In this document: one piece after another, positions 1 to 6,516 of the stretch
How the letters are laid out: each line of letters opens with the position of its first letter
Numbering within the stretch: position 1 is the stretch's first letter
NCBI GenBank assembly: GCA_021852225.1
Contig: JAJZOA010000216.1
Location: 1 to 9,968 of the forward strand
Reading direction: 5' to 3'
DNA: 9,968 nt
Origin: Planctomycetota bacterium
GTDB lineage: Bacteria > Planctomycetota > Phycisphaerae > WQYP01
The notes under the pieces: generated by a model
Told to the model about the DNA's origin: nothing
What the model saw: only the letters and a program-made list of their open reading frames with translations
The model's database searches: none
Program-made: the position numbers and the translations under genes

Positions 1-42
1 GATCGTGGGCAGCGGTTCCACCGCTTTTTTACGCTTGGCCAT
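1..42 (-). CDS. 5' end of an unidentified gene (partial, runs off the left edge)
   Basis: Reading leftward from position 42, the minus strand gives ATG and then 14 sense codons to the window edge, MAKRKKAVEPLPTI, a short basic N-terminus. A strong Shine-Dalgarno sequence (AAAGGAG, positions 49-55) lies 6 nt before this ATG. Another ATG at 46-44 is in a different frame and stops after five codons, so the ATG at 42 is the better start. A TACAAT hexamer at 72-77 could be its -10 box. The visible part is too short to assign a family, so the function is unknown. That it is a real gene is inferred from the ribosome-binding site and open frame only. Confidence 0.5.
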   Translation of the reverse strand, partial: MAKRKKAVEPLPTI

Positions 43-71
43 CCATGGCTCCTTTCTTAATACCGGTCATG

Positions 72-77
72 ATTGTA
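72..77 (-). promoter_or_regulatory. Possible -10 box for the left-edge gene
   Basis: On the minus strand these bases read TACAAT, 5 of 6 matching the sigma-70 consensus, 29 nt before the ATG at 42. The flanking DNA (about 60-140) is clearly more AT-rich than the rest of the window, as promoter regions often are. No good -35 hexamer lies at 16-18 nt, so the call is weak. Confidence 0.3.
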
Positions 78-166
78 ACGGAAAACCCTCTTTTGAGATA
101 GTTTCTTAATAATATAATCTCTAATACGAGAAAAGATACCATCATTCGCGCCCTGCGGAGTTTGAG

Positions 167-916
167 TTACGTGAGGGTTCCTAAGTTTTGATAATAGTAA
201 GTATTAATATAGTATCGGCAGACTCCTTTCTTACATCCCATGTCATGGGGCGGGCCATTCCTGCTCATTAAAGGCCCGGCAGCTAAACCTAAAGGATCCA
301 CCGAACCCACCGGCCCGCTGCCCACAAACTGATATGTATTTGCCCCGTTCACATAGGAAAGGGGGTCCTGCGAAATCCATGTCCCCAAACTGGGCGAATA
401 ATTGCGGAAACGGGAATAATACAAGCCCGTCACCGAGTCGAGCGTCATGCCTTGATACAGATTGGTCACTATTGGCTGCGTGCCCGTGGGCGGCGTTGTC
501 CAGTCGGCGTTCAGGAGGGTGATCGAACCATAAGGCGAATAGACATAGCGTTGCGTAACGCCCCAAGTGCCGGTGGTGCTTTTGAATCCGACTACCGCGG
601 TGGTATCCCAATTCGCATCCTGCAAATAATAGACAGGCAATTCTGGAGATGGAAGCTGGGAACCGGGAGTGCAAAAGCGGTCTTCGCCACGGCCATACGA
701 AGGCACAACGCCAGTGAAGGAGGCCTTTCGATGATTGAAATTCGCACAGGAGGCATCGGAGGAACTGGAAGTATCGCGAGGACGACGGGCAGACAGGATG
801 TCTGCGGTCCGGCGACCAGGAGTTTTTCCAGCCTGCCAAGACTCATCGCGCCAGCGGTCACAGCGTTTTGGCTTGGCACCGTGGTGGTGGAAAAATTGTT
901 TATCCAGTGCGACCAT
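167..916 (-). CDS. RHS repeat-associated core protein fragment (upstream part lost; likely a remnant)
   Basis: The C-terminal half shows the RHS/YD-repeat core. From plus position 634 down to 284 it reads VYYLQDANWDTTAVV, then YVYSPYG, then LYYSRFRNYSP...TWISQDPL, and ends with VDPLGL, the usual border between the RHS shell and its variable tip. RHS proteins are normally over 1000 residues and form a shell around a toxic or adhesive C-terminal tip. Here only about 120 core residues remain, with no YD repeats upstream. The tip after PLGL is 38 residues and is not a toxin I recognise. Roughly the first 95 residues do not look like RHS and are rich in Ser and Arg. I chose ATG 916 because AAGG lies 6 nt before it; a TTG at 949 is in frame. 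The frame to the stop at 167 is intact, but the gene is probably a truncated, non-functional copy. Confidence 0.65.
   Translation of the reverse strand: MVALDKQFFHHHGAKPKRCDRWRDESWQAGKTPGRRTADILSARRPRDTSSSSDASCANFNHRKASFTGVVPSYGRGEDRFCTPGSQLPSPELPVYYLQDANWDTTAVVGFKSTTGTWGVTQRYVYSPYGSITLLNADWTTPPTGTQPIVTNLYQGMTLDSVTGLYYSRFRNYSPSLGTWISQDPLSYVNGANTYQFVGSGPVGSVDPLGLAAGPLMSRNGPPHDMGCKKGVCRYYINTYYYQNLGTLT
789..805. repeat. REP-like short palindrome
   Basis: GCAGACA (789-795), a 3-nt spacer GGA, then TGTCTGC (799-805) form a perfect 7-bp inverted repeat. An additional GGA/TCC pair lies just outside (780-782 and 808-810) beyond small internal loops. It lies in the part of the RHS open frame that no longer resembles RHS. 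The arrangement of a purine-rich arm, a GGA-type spacer and TGTC is like the short dispersed repeats I recall from Planctomycetes and Verrucomicrobia genomes. No second copy is present here, so repeat status is inferred. Confidence 0.4.
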
Positions 917-1145
917 AAACTGCCTTGAAAAAGGTCGAACTTGCTTCAATAATTTGAATCATACAATGGCATCCGCAACGTACCAAGCCAATGCACGTTC
1001 TTGGCAGTCTGTTCATCCGATACCGTCTGCCCGCCGCCCATACGGAAGAAAAAAAAAGAAAGCACAGTTCCCCAGTATTCAAGCGAAGCGGTTCGTTCAA
1101 AGATTCCACAGGCATCCAGTTCATTGCGCGCTGCAATTATCGCCG

Positions 1146-1214
1146 CCGAGTTACCCGCACCCCTGCTGCGCCTGGCTCTTAACGGCCGCTCCGCAGGGGT
1201 GGTGGTAACGTCGG
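1146..1214. repeat. Long imperfect inverted repeat (hairpin)
   Basis: The inner arms CACCCCTGC (1158-1166) and GCAGGGGTG (1193-1201) are perfectly complementary. After a 2x2 mismatch the pairing continues through GTTACC (1150-1155) and GGTAAC (1204-1209), and past one bulged base (1210) through CCGA (1146-1149) and TCGG (1211-1214). That makes 19 base pairs around a 26-nt loop. No T-run follows on either strand, so it is not a standard intrinsic terminator. It could be an RNA structure, a small mobile-element remnant or a protein-binding site. Confidence 0.5.
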
Positions 1215-1387
1215 AAATGGTATCAGTGAATATTGCGGTCGCCATCGGGACAGACCAAGCCGCTGGTTTAGCCCGTCTAACTCGCGTAAACGAATCGGCC
1301 GTCTGGCTTGGGCAAATGCCCCGATGTCCTTACGTTCTACTTTCCTCGCTTAGTTTCAAATTATTTTGGGCGTAGCCGCCTGCCGAA

Positions 1388-1416
1388 TTGACATTGGCCG
1401 CATTGGAATCTAACCT
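1388..1416 (+). promoter_or_regulatory. Sigma-70-type promoter of the SGNH hydrolase gene
   Basis: A perfect -35 hexamer TTGACA (1388-1393) is followed after exactly 17 bp by TAACCT (1411-1416), a weak -10 with 3 of 6 matches. Transcription would start near 1423, leaving a leader of about 28 nt before the ATG at 1452. The -35 and spacing are good; the poor -10 limits confidence. Confidence 0.45.
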
Positions 1417-1451
1417 ACCACTTCTGCGGGTCACCGGCGGAGGCTGGCCCA

Positions 1452-2870
1452 ATGCGTAAAACATTTTTAAGGGGACACGGCGTGCGGCTATCTCGTATTT
1501 TACCGGTGTTGGCAATCACTCTCCTTGCACCATTTGCGGCCACGCGGGCCCATGCGGCCGCAAAATCATTTTTTCTGAAAAATGGCGACCGTGTCTGCTT
1601 TTACGGAGACAGCATTACCGAGCAGCGGTTCTATCCGGCCGATGTGCAAACCTATGTCCTGACGCGATTTCCGAAACTTCATGTTCGCTTTGTGGATGCC
1701 GGCGTCGGCGGCGACCGCGTGACTGGCGGCTGGGCAGGCCCCATTGATCTTCGCCTGAAACGCGACGTATTTCCCTTCAAACCGGATGTGGTCACCATCA
1801 TGCTCGGCATGAATGACGCAAGCTACCGGCCTTTTGATCAGGGGATTTTTAACACCTATAAAAAGGGTTATGAGCACATTATTGCGTCGCTTAAGAAGCA
1901 CCTGCCTGGTGTGCGGATTGTTCTTCTGGAAACATCTCCCTATGACGACTTCACTCAGGCACCCGGATTTCCCGGCGGCTATAACGCGGTCCTGATTCGC
2001 TACGACCACTTTGTTCAAAAGCTGGCCGCGAAAAATCATCTGATGTGCGTGGATTTTAATACCCCGATGATGAACGTCACCAAAGAGGCGGAAAAAATAA
2101 ATCCAAAACTGGCCGCCGGCATTCTGCCCGGGCGTGTTCATCCCAGCGCGGCTGGGGAAATGATGATGGCCCAGGCTTTGCTCAAGGCTTGGGGTGCACC
2201 GGCAACGGTTACCAATGTCCGCATCAGCGCAACAGGTACCGTGGCTCATGCGGTCAATACGAAAATATCAGATGTAACCGCCCAAGGCGGCACTCTCGCC
2301 TGGAATCAGATGGATGGTGCCCTGCCGATGCCGATTATCGCATTGCATGAAAACTGGCCGCAATTTCCGTCATGGGATATGTTCCTGCCCCCCCAGCCAA
2401 ATCCGAAATATACCAATCCGGTAACCGCCTTGGTCGATCGACTCAGCGGCTTTACGCACCAATTGGATCGGGAAATGTTAACTGTGACCGGACTGACCGC
2501 GCCACGGTATACGCTGTCAATTAATGGTCAAAAAGTCGGCATCTTCACCGCCGCCAAGTTGGCCGAGGGAGTGAACCTTTCCCGCTATTTCACACCGATG
2601 CTGCAACAGGCGTATCAGGTCAATAACATAGTCTGGGAGGAAATTCAGAATCACTTTGTCGCCTGGCATGGCGTGCAGACCGAGTATCAGAATTTTGGCT
2701 GGGGCGCTCCGAATTTGCCCGTCACCACTGAAAATGACCCGGCCACCGCCCGGGCGGTTGCCCGCGTGGTAAAAGCCATGAATAAACTTGGGGATACCAT
2801 TGTGCACCGGGAATACATGGCCAACCAGCCGAAACTGTGCCATTACCAGCTTGCGCCGGTCGGTGGCTAA
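1452..2870 (+). CDS. Secreted SGNH/GDSL-family hydrolase with a C-terminal extension
   Basis: This is probably a secreted esterase or carbohydrate deacetylase of the SGNH fold; the substrate is unknown. Residues 12-35 form a signal peptide (R-L-S-R, hydrophobic core, AHA cleavage site near 35). Block I is YGDSIT with the nucleophile Ser54, block II is GVGGDR (84-89), block III is LGMND with Asn121, and block V has His230 in GRVHPS. The usual Asp of DxxH is Gly227, a striking substitution. Residues 250-472 form an uncharacterised module that I recall accompanying this family in Planctomycetes. Total length is 472 residues. GGAGG at 1439-1443 lies 8 nt before ATG 1452. An in-frame GTG at 1482 has AAGGGG 7 nt before it and would give a shorter, more typical signal peptide. 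The gene stands alone and faces cdsA tail to tail. Confidence 0.85.
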   Translation: MRKTFLRGHGVRLSRILPVLAITLLAPFAATRAHAAAKSFFLKNGDRVCFYGDSITEQRFYPADVQTYVLTRFPKLHVRFVDAGVGGDRVTGGWAGPIDLRLKRDVFPFKPDVVTIMLGMNDASYRPFDQGIFNTYKKGYEHIIASLKKHLPGVRIVLLETSPYDDFTQAPGFPGGYNAVLIRYDHFVQKLAAKNHLMCVDFNTPMMNVTKEAEKINPKLAAGILPGRVHPSAAGEMMMAQALLKAWGAPATVTNVRISATGTVAHAVNTKISDVTAQGGTLAWNQMDGALPMPIIALHENWPQFPSWDMFLPPQPNPKYTNPVTALVDRLSGFTHQLDREMLTVTGLTAPRYTLSINGQKVGIFTAAKLAEGVNLSRYFTPMLQQAYQVNNIVWEEIQNHFVAWHGVQTEYQNFGWGAPNLPVTTENDPATARAVARVVKAMNKLGDTIVHREYMANQPKLCHYQLAPVGG

Positions 2871-2965
2871 TTGCCTTTTTATGGTATTGGCGGCAATCTG
2901 CGAAACTGCGGACCAAAGCGCATGTCTCTGAACGGGGAATGCCTGCGACGGTCATTGCGCACCAT

Positions 2966-3883
2966 TCACCCATGGACCAGTTTAAGCATCCAATAGGCGA
3001 ACGGGGCGGCGAGCAGTGGGGAATCCATCAGGTCCAGCACGCCGCCGAAGCCCGGCACGCTTCCGGAATCTTTTACACCCGCATCGCGCTTCAGCAGGCT
3101 TTCCAGCAGATCGCCCATCTGACCGCAGATGCCCAGCAGCAGTCCGCCCAAGGCACCCTGCCACCAGTCGAATTCCGGCGTAAAGTGTGTAAGCATGGCA
3201 CCCACAAGCCCCGCGGCGGCAACGCCACCAACAAATCCTTCCCAGGTTTTACCCGGGGAAAGCCAGGGGACAAGTTTGTGTCGCCCCAGAAGTCGGCCCA
3301 CGCCATAGGCACCCATATCCGCGGATTTCACAATTAGCAGTATGGAAACAATCATTCCGGCGGAATGGCTGAGTCGAATAGGCAGATAAAATCCCGGCAA
3401 CACCCCAAGGTACACGATCGCGAGCAGCGAACCGCCCGCGTTGGCCATGGCTCCATCCACCTTTTGCCTTCGGGAAAACATACCCAGCGCGCCAACCAGC
3501 GCCACGGCCATCACCGTGGGGACCAGGTAATGCGGCTTAACGGTGTGGAACCAGGTGGCGATTTTTACCGCTAGCGGGTTGGCACCGCTTGGGTGATCAA
3601 GCAGTAATTCGGAAAGCTGTTCCAACCACGGCCAGAGCATGCACAATAGCGATGAGAGAATGCAGACGCGTTTGGAGATGACGACATTTTCGTATTGCAG
3701 CAGACGGCTCATTTCGCTGACCGCCAGTGGAATAATAATAAACAGCGTCAACACCATCAGAGTCCCGGGTGGAAAGGACAGCGGCCTTGCCGGCCAGCCG
3801 CGCGAGAGAGTCTGATCAAAATAAAACATCGCCAGAAGGGCGATGCCAAAGAGAAGTCCGTAAACAAGTCTGTGTTTAAGCAT
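2966..3883 (-). CDS. cdsA: Phosphatidate cytidylyltransferase (CDP-diglyceride synthase)
   Basis: This integral membrane enzyme makes CDP-diacylglycerol from phosphatidic acid and CTP, the entry to phospholipid synthesis. The protein is hydrophobic, with several predicted membrane segments. In 305-residue numbering it shows ADMGAYGVGR (188-197), SPGKTWEG (209-216), and the signature GDLLESLLKRD...KDSG...PGFGG...LDLMD (about 257-287). The PROSITE-type pattern expects PGHGG and DR[ILV]D; here His is Phe279 and Arg is Leu285. I recall the same change in other planctomycete CdsA proteins, so activity is still likely. I chose ATG 3883 (MLKHRLVYG) because AGGA lies 9 nt before it and it matches the usual N-terminus. 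ATG 3901 and TTG 4018 are in frame, but the stretch from 4018 reads like leader sequence and contains a terminator-like hairpin. Confidence 0.88.
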   Translation of the reverse strand: MLKHRLVYGLLFGIALLAMFYFDQTLSRGWPARPLSFPPGTLMVLTLFIIIPLAVSEMSRLLQYENVVISKRVCILSSLLCMLWPWLEQLSELLLDHPSGANPLAVKIATWFHTVKPHYLVPTVMAVALVGALGMFSRRQKVDGAMANAGGSLLAIVYLGVLPGFYLPIRLSHSAGMIVSILLIVKSADMGAYGVGRLLGRHKLVPWLSPGKTWEGFVGGVAAAGLVGAMLTHFTPEFDWWQGALGGLLLGICGQMGDLLESLLKRDAGVKDSGSVPGFGGVLDLMDSPLLAAPFAYWMLKLVHG

Positions 3884-3932
3884 ACCGGAAAGTCCTGCCA
3901 TTAAGCGACGGCCTGGGTGCCAGACCGCATGC

Positions 3933-3955
3933 AAAAATCCGGCGGCCTGGGCCGG
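3933..3955 (-). terminator. Possible intrinsic terminator after the ABC exporter gene
   Basis: On the minus strand CCGGC, a 7-nt loop (CCAGGCC) and GCCGG are followed by ATTTTT. The hairpin starts about 70 nt past the exporter stop at 4028 and lies before the preferred cdsA start at 3883. The stem is only 5 bp and the T-run 5 nt, so it may be weak or act as an attenuator between the two genes. Confidence 0.4.
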
Positions 3956-4027
3956 CTTATGGCTTTTATTATGCGGTGAATCGGGTACGGGCGGAAGAGA
4001 GGTGGCCAATTCCAACAATTGGCGCGT

Positions 4028-6178
4028 TTAGACCAATGGCACCCGTGGGCTGCTGCTGGCAGTTTCCGGACGGCCCATAAGCTGCGTTTCGTAGAGCCGC
4101 CGGTAAATGGGGCAACTGGCCAGCAATTCGCTGTGCGGACCGGCACCTACAATGCGCCCGTTTTCCAGACAAATAATCTGGTCCGCCGAAACAACGGTGC
4201 TGAAGTGATGGGCAATCACAAAAGTGGTCCGGGTTTTAACAAATTCCGCCAGCGCTAACGATATTTTCGCCTCGCTTTCGCTGTCGGCCTGGCTCAGGGC
4301 TTCATCAAGAATTAGAATGGCCGGGTCGCGCAAAATCGCCCGTGCGATCGCAATGCGCTGGCGCTGACCACCGGAAAGCATGGCACCCCCCTGCCCCACC
4401 TGAGTCTCATAGCCCTGGGGCAGGTCGCGAACGAAGTCATCCACGTAACTGCGCCGCGCGGCATCCAAAATCTGGTCTGCACTCGCATGTCGCTGTCCGT
4501 AGGCAATATTGTTGTAAACCGTGTCGGAAAAAAGCATGGTATCCTGTGTGACCAGGCCAATTTGTCTGCGCAGGGAGGCCAGCGAAACGGTTTTAATATC
4601 GGTTCCATCGATCAGTACCCGGCCGGCAGTCGGTTCATAAAACCGCGTCAGCAGCGATAGCAGCGTTGATTTTCCGGACCCATTGGCACCGACGACTGCA
4701 ATAAAGCAGCCATGTTCCACGCGCAAATTAATATCTTCAAGCACCATCCTGTCGCGATTGGGATAATGAAAACCGACATGCTGAAATTCAACACTACCGG
4801 TATGCCGTGGCAGTTTGGGCAGGTCGCCGGGTGGTTCTTCAGTCGGCAAATCCAGAATTTCAAAACAGCGGGCCGCCGCAGCGTTGGCCACCTGCACCCG
4901 GTTATTCAGATCGTTGAGCTTCCGCAACGGTTCAAAAATAGCGCCCAGACAGGCCAACATCACCAGAAACGAATCCTTGCTGATCGTACCGCCAAGCACC
5001 AGATGAAACATGATCAGAAGCGGAATACTGATAAGAATAATGGAAAGGGTTTCAAATACGGGACGCGACAGCGAATTGTAGTGAATGCCGCGTTTAATCA
5101 TGCGCAGCAGATGCCGGTTGGCCCGCGCGAATCGGCGCCGCTCGTAGCCGCCACCGGAATAAGCCTTTACCACACGCACGTTGTTCAACGATTCATTGCT
5201 GATAGCCACCACCTGCGACCATCCCTGCAGGCTGCGGGTGCTGGCCTTTTTCATCCGCTTGCCGAAATAGCCAATGATCACGCCCATCACCGGCAGCACA
5301 ACCAGTGTTCCGACAAACAACCGCCAGTCAATCAATACCGCAACCACGGCAACACCGATGGATTTGGTCGGTTCCAGAATTGCCTTACCCAGCACCGAAC
5401 CCAGGCCATCGGCCAGGGTGTTGGTATCAATGGTGAGACGGCTGGCCAGATCGTTGGTGCCGTGACCCGCGGTGTAGGCCAGCGGCAGGTTGATCATTCG
5501 ACTAAAAAGCCTGCGCCGCAAGTCGATAATCACGCGGGCGGTGATCACCGCGCTTAAATAAGTCTGAAAATAACGGAATGCACTTCCCACTATGCACAAT
5601 ACAATAAACATGCCGACGATCCAGCACATTCCCATAAAGCGGCCCGGTGGCAATACGTTGACCAGCCTGGAAAAATAACGCATGGAGATGGACCTTGGCG
5701 GCAACACAATCGCAACCGTCGCGGGCTTGAGACTATGCTTGAAAGCGATGGTCAACCGTGCCATCTGTCCGGCACGGGCATGCGCTAAAAGAGCCATCAT
5801 CCCCAACCAGTTGTGGCTGTGGCCCAGCGACAGACCACGCGAGCTTTGCATCTGAACCCGGGTAATCTGATCGCCGAAGGCCAGCTTTTTAAGCTGTGCC
5901 GGAGCCGATGGAAGCACCTTCGTAATGTTAATAGCCAGGCTCCCGTGGGTGGCGGTGTCACCCAGGTTCAATGTCTGGACTCCGAGCCTCGCATCGACCA
6001 CGCGCTGGTTTGCCCAGCCATGAACCCCTTCCGTGCTGATGAATATTTTAAGGACCGGATAAAGCGTGGCCACGCCCGATGCATAAGACAGGCTGACACC
6101 GATGGCGCAAAGAAAAGAGACCGCCAGCCCGAACCGATAGGGCCATACCCCCTTAAGCAATCTCCAGAATGAATTCAT
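4028..6178 (-). CDS. MsbA-like ABC exporter (fused permease and ATPase) with a PDZ-like loop
   Basis: This half-size type IV exporter should act as a homodimer moving lipids or other amphiphiles across the inner membrane. In 716-residue numbering, TM1 lies near 14-40 and TM2 near 185-208, with further TM helices up to about 400. The ATPase follows: Walker A GANGSGKST (497-505, Lys503), Q-loop Gln545, signature LSGGQ (601-605), Walker B ILILDEA (Asp625, Glu626), D-loop SQAD instead of the usual SALD, and switch His657. The loop between TM1 and TM2 is about 140 residues, far longer than in MsbA. It contains a PDZ-like stretch (about 79-145: ITKVLPSAPA, FGDQITRV, GQMARLTI). ATG 6178 (MNSFWRLL) is preferred over TTG 6199, which would sit only about 8 nt from the predicted transcript start. 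Proximity to cdsA hints at a lipid substrate, but this is inference. Confidence 0.85.
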   Translation of the reverse strand: MNSFWRLLKGVWPYRFGLAVSFLCAIGVSLSYASGVATLYPVLKIFISTEGVHGWANQRVVDARLGVQTLNLGDTATHGSLAINITKVLPSAPAQLKKLAFGDQITRVQMQSSRGLSLGHSHNWLGMMALLAHARAGQMARLTIAFKHSLKPATVAIVLPPRSISMRYFSRLVNVLPPGRFMGMCWIVGMFIVLCIVGSAFRYFQTYLSAVITARVIIDLRRRLFSRMINLPLAYTAGHGTNDLASRLTIDTNTLADGLGSVLGKAILEPTKSIGVAVVAVLIDWRLFVGTLVVLPVMGVIIGYFGKRMKKASTRSLQGWSQVVAISNESLNNVRVVKAYSGGGYERRRFARANRHLLRMIKRGIHYNSLSRPVFETLSIILISIPLLIMFHLVLGGTISKDSFLVMLACLGAIFEPLRKLNDLNNRVQVANAAAARCFEILDLPTEEPPGDLPKLPRHTGSVEFQHVGFHYPNRDRMVLEDINLRVEHGCFIAVVGANGSGKSTLLSLLTRFYEPTAGRVLIDGTDIKTVSLASLRRQIGLVTQDTMLFSDTVYNNIAYGQRHASADQILDAARRSYVDDFVRDLPQGYETQVGQGGAMLSGGQRQRIAIARAILRDPAILILDEALSQADSESEAKISLALAEFVKTRTTFVIAHHFSTVVSADQIICLENGRIVGAGPHSELLASCPIYRRLYETQLMGRPETASSSPRVPLV

Positions 6179-6213
6179 ACCGTCCGTTCCGCAGGGCAAA
6201 AATCGAACCCGGC

Positions 6214-6219
6214 ATTATA
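6214..6219 (-). promoter_or_regulatory. Perfect -10 box of the ABC exporter gene
   Basis: The minus strand reads TATAAT here, 35 nt before ATG 6178, which would give a leader of roughly 28 nt. The -35 position (about 6237-6242) reads CTGGCC, a poor match. It is overlapped by a small GC-rich palindrome, GCCC-GGC-GGGC (6229-6239), so the promoter may need an activator or be controlled by a bound protein. The gene may otherwise be expressed from upstream. Confidence 0.45.
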
Positions 6220-6337
6220 CGGCTTTACGCCCGGCGGGCCAGCGCTGTGAACCGAATAAATAATGACGAAACGGCCGACAATCGAGACATTGAAAAATCA
6301 TGAACTTAACCGCTCCACATTCGGGGATAGAACTGCG

Positions 6338-6371
6338 TCAATCCCCGTCGCGGCTACGGTTGCGGGATTGA
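6338..6371. repeat. 8-bp inverted repeat, possible hairpin
   Basis: TCAATCCC (6338-6345) and GGGATTGA (6364-6371) are perfectly complementary around an 18-nt GC-rich loop. It lies mid-gap with no T-run on either strand. It could be a hairpin in the 3' tail of the dehydrogenase transcript or a binding site upstream of the exporter promoter. Confidence 0.35.
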
Positions 6372-6478
6372 ATACATGACCAAATCTCAGGCCTGACCTG
6401 CCAATGCGCCGTCATTGTCCCGGCACTGCGAACGCCTGTCGGCAGAGTGCCCACCACATGGATGCGCTTACCGGAGAG

Positions 6479-6503
6479 GCGGATCATTGGCCACCCGATC
6501 CGC
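6479..6503 (-). terminator. Hairpin just downstream of the dehydrogenase gene
   Basis: GCGGATC (6479-6485) and GATCCGC (6497-6503) form a perfect 7-bp stem with an 11-nt loop, 13 nt beyond the dehydrogenase stop. The position fits a transcript 3' end, but the next bases on the minus strand are not a T-run. It may therefore be a 3'-stabilising hairpin or a Rho-assisted stop rather than an intrinsic terminator. Confidence 0.35.
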
Positions 6504-6516
6504 GAATAGTCCGCGA

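Larger units (their letters stand above)
917..1451. other. Gene-free stretch upstream of the SGNH hydrolase gene
   Basis: Several overlapping open frames exist on both strands, but none has a recognisable domain, a convincing ribosome-binding site or family-like sequence. Visible content is a run of nine A residues at 1049-1057, a long imperfect inverted repeat at 1146-1214, a small GGGCA/TGCCC hairpin at 1310-1321 and the promoter of the next gene at 1388-1416. Together with the broken RHS gene it looks like decayed or accessory DNA. Confidence 0.45.
6179..6516. other. Intergenic region between the dehydrogenase and ABC exporter genes
   Basis: This 338-bp gap has no credible gene on either strand. 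It holds two inverted repeats that may end transcription of the dehydrogenase gene (6479-6503 and 6338-6371) and the -10 box of the exporter gene (6214-6219). The rest shows nothing I can assign. Confidence 0.5.

Noticed and set aside
1150..1209. Integron attC-like site
   Set aside because: GTTACC/GGTAAC are oriented opposite to the RYYYAAC...GTTRRRY layout of attC, and no integron cassette gene is present.
1140..1215. tRNA-like stretch with CTCTTAA resembling a Lys anticodon loop
   Set aside because: The flanking bases do not form a 5-bp anticodon stem, and there is no D arm, TTCGA loop or acceptor stem. The region is better explained by the long inverted repeat.
946..1245. 99-codon open frame on the minus strand
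   Set aside because: No family-like sequence, no ribosome-binding site, and a Phe run produced by the same A-tract.
1001..1375. 124-codon open frame on the plus strand
   Set aside because: No recognisable motif, no ribosome-binding site, low-complexity Lys run over a poly-A tract, and overlap with the long inverted repeat.
2871..2965. Bidirectional terminator between the SGNH gene and cdsA
   Set aside because: ATTGCC/GGCAAT and a TTTTT run are present, but the T-run lies inside the loop and the stem before it is only 3 bp.
4712..5557. Long plus-strand open frame (281 codons) inside the exporter gene
   Set aside because: It is antisense to a clear ABC exporter, rich in His and Gln as expected of a shadow frame, with no domain of its own.
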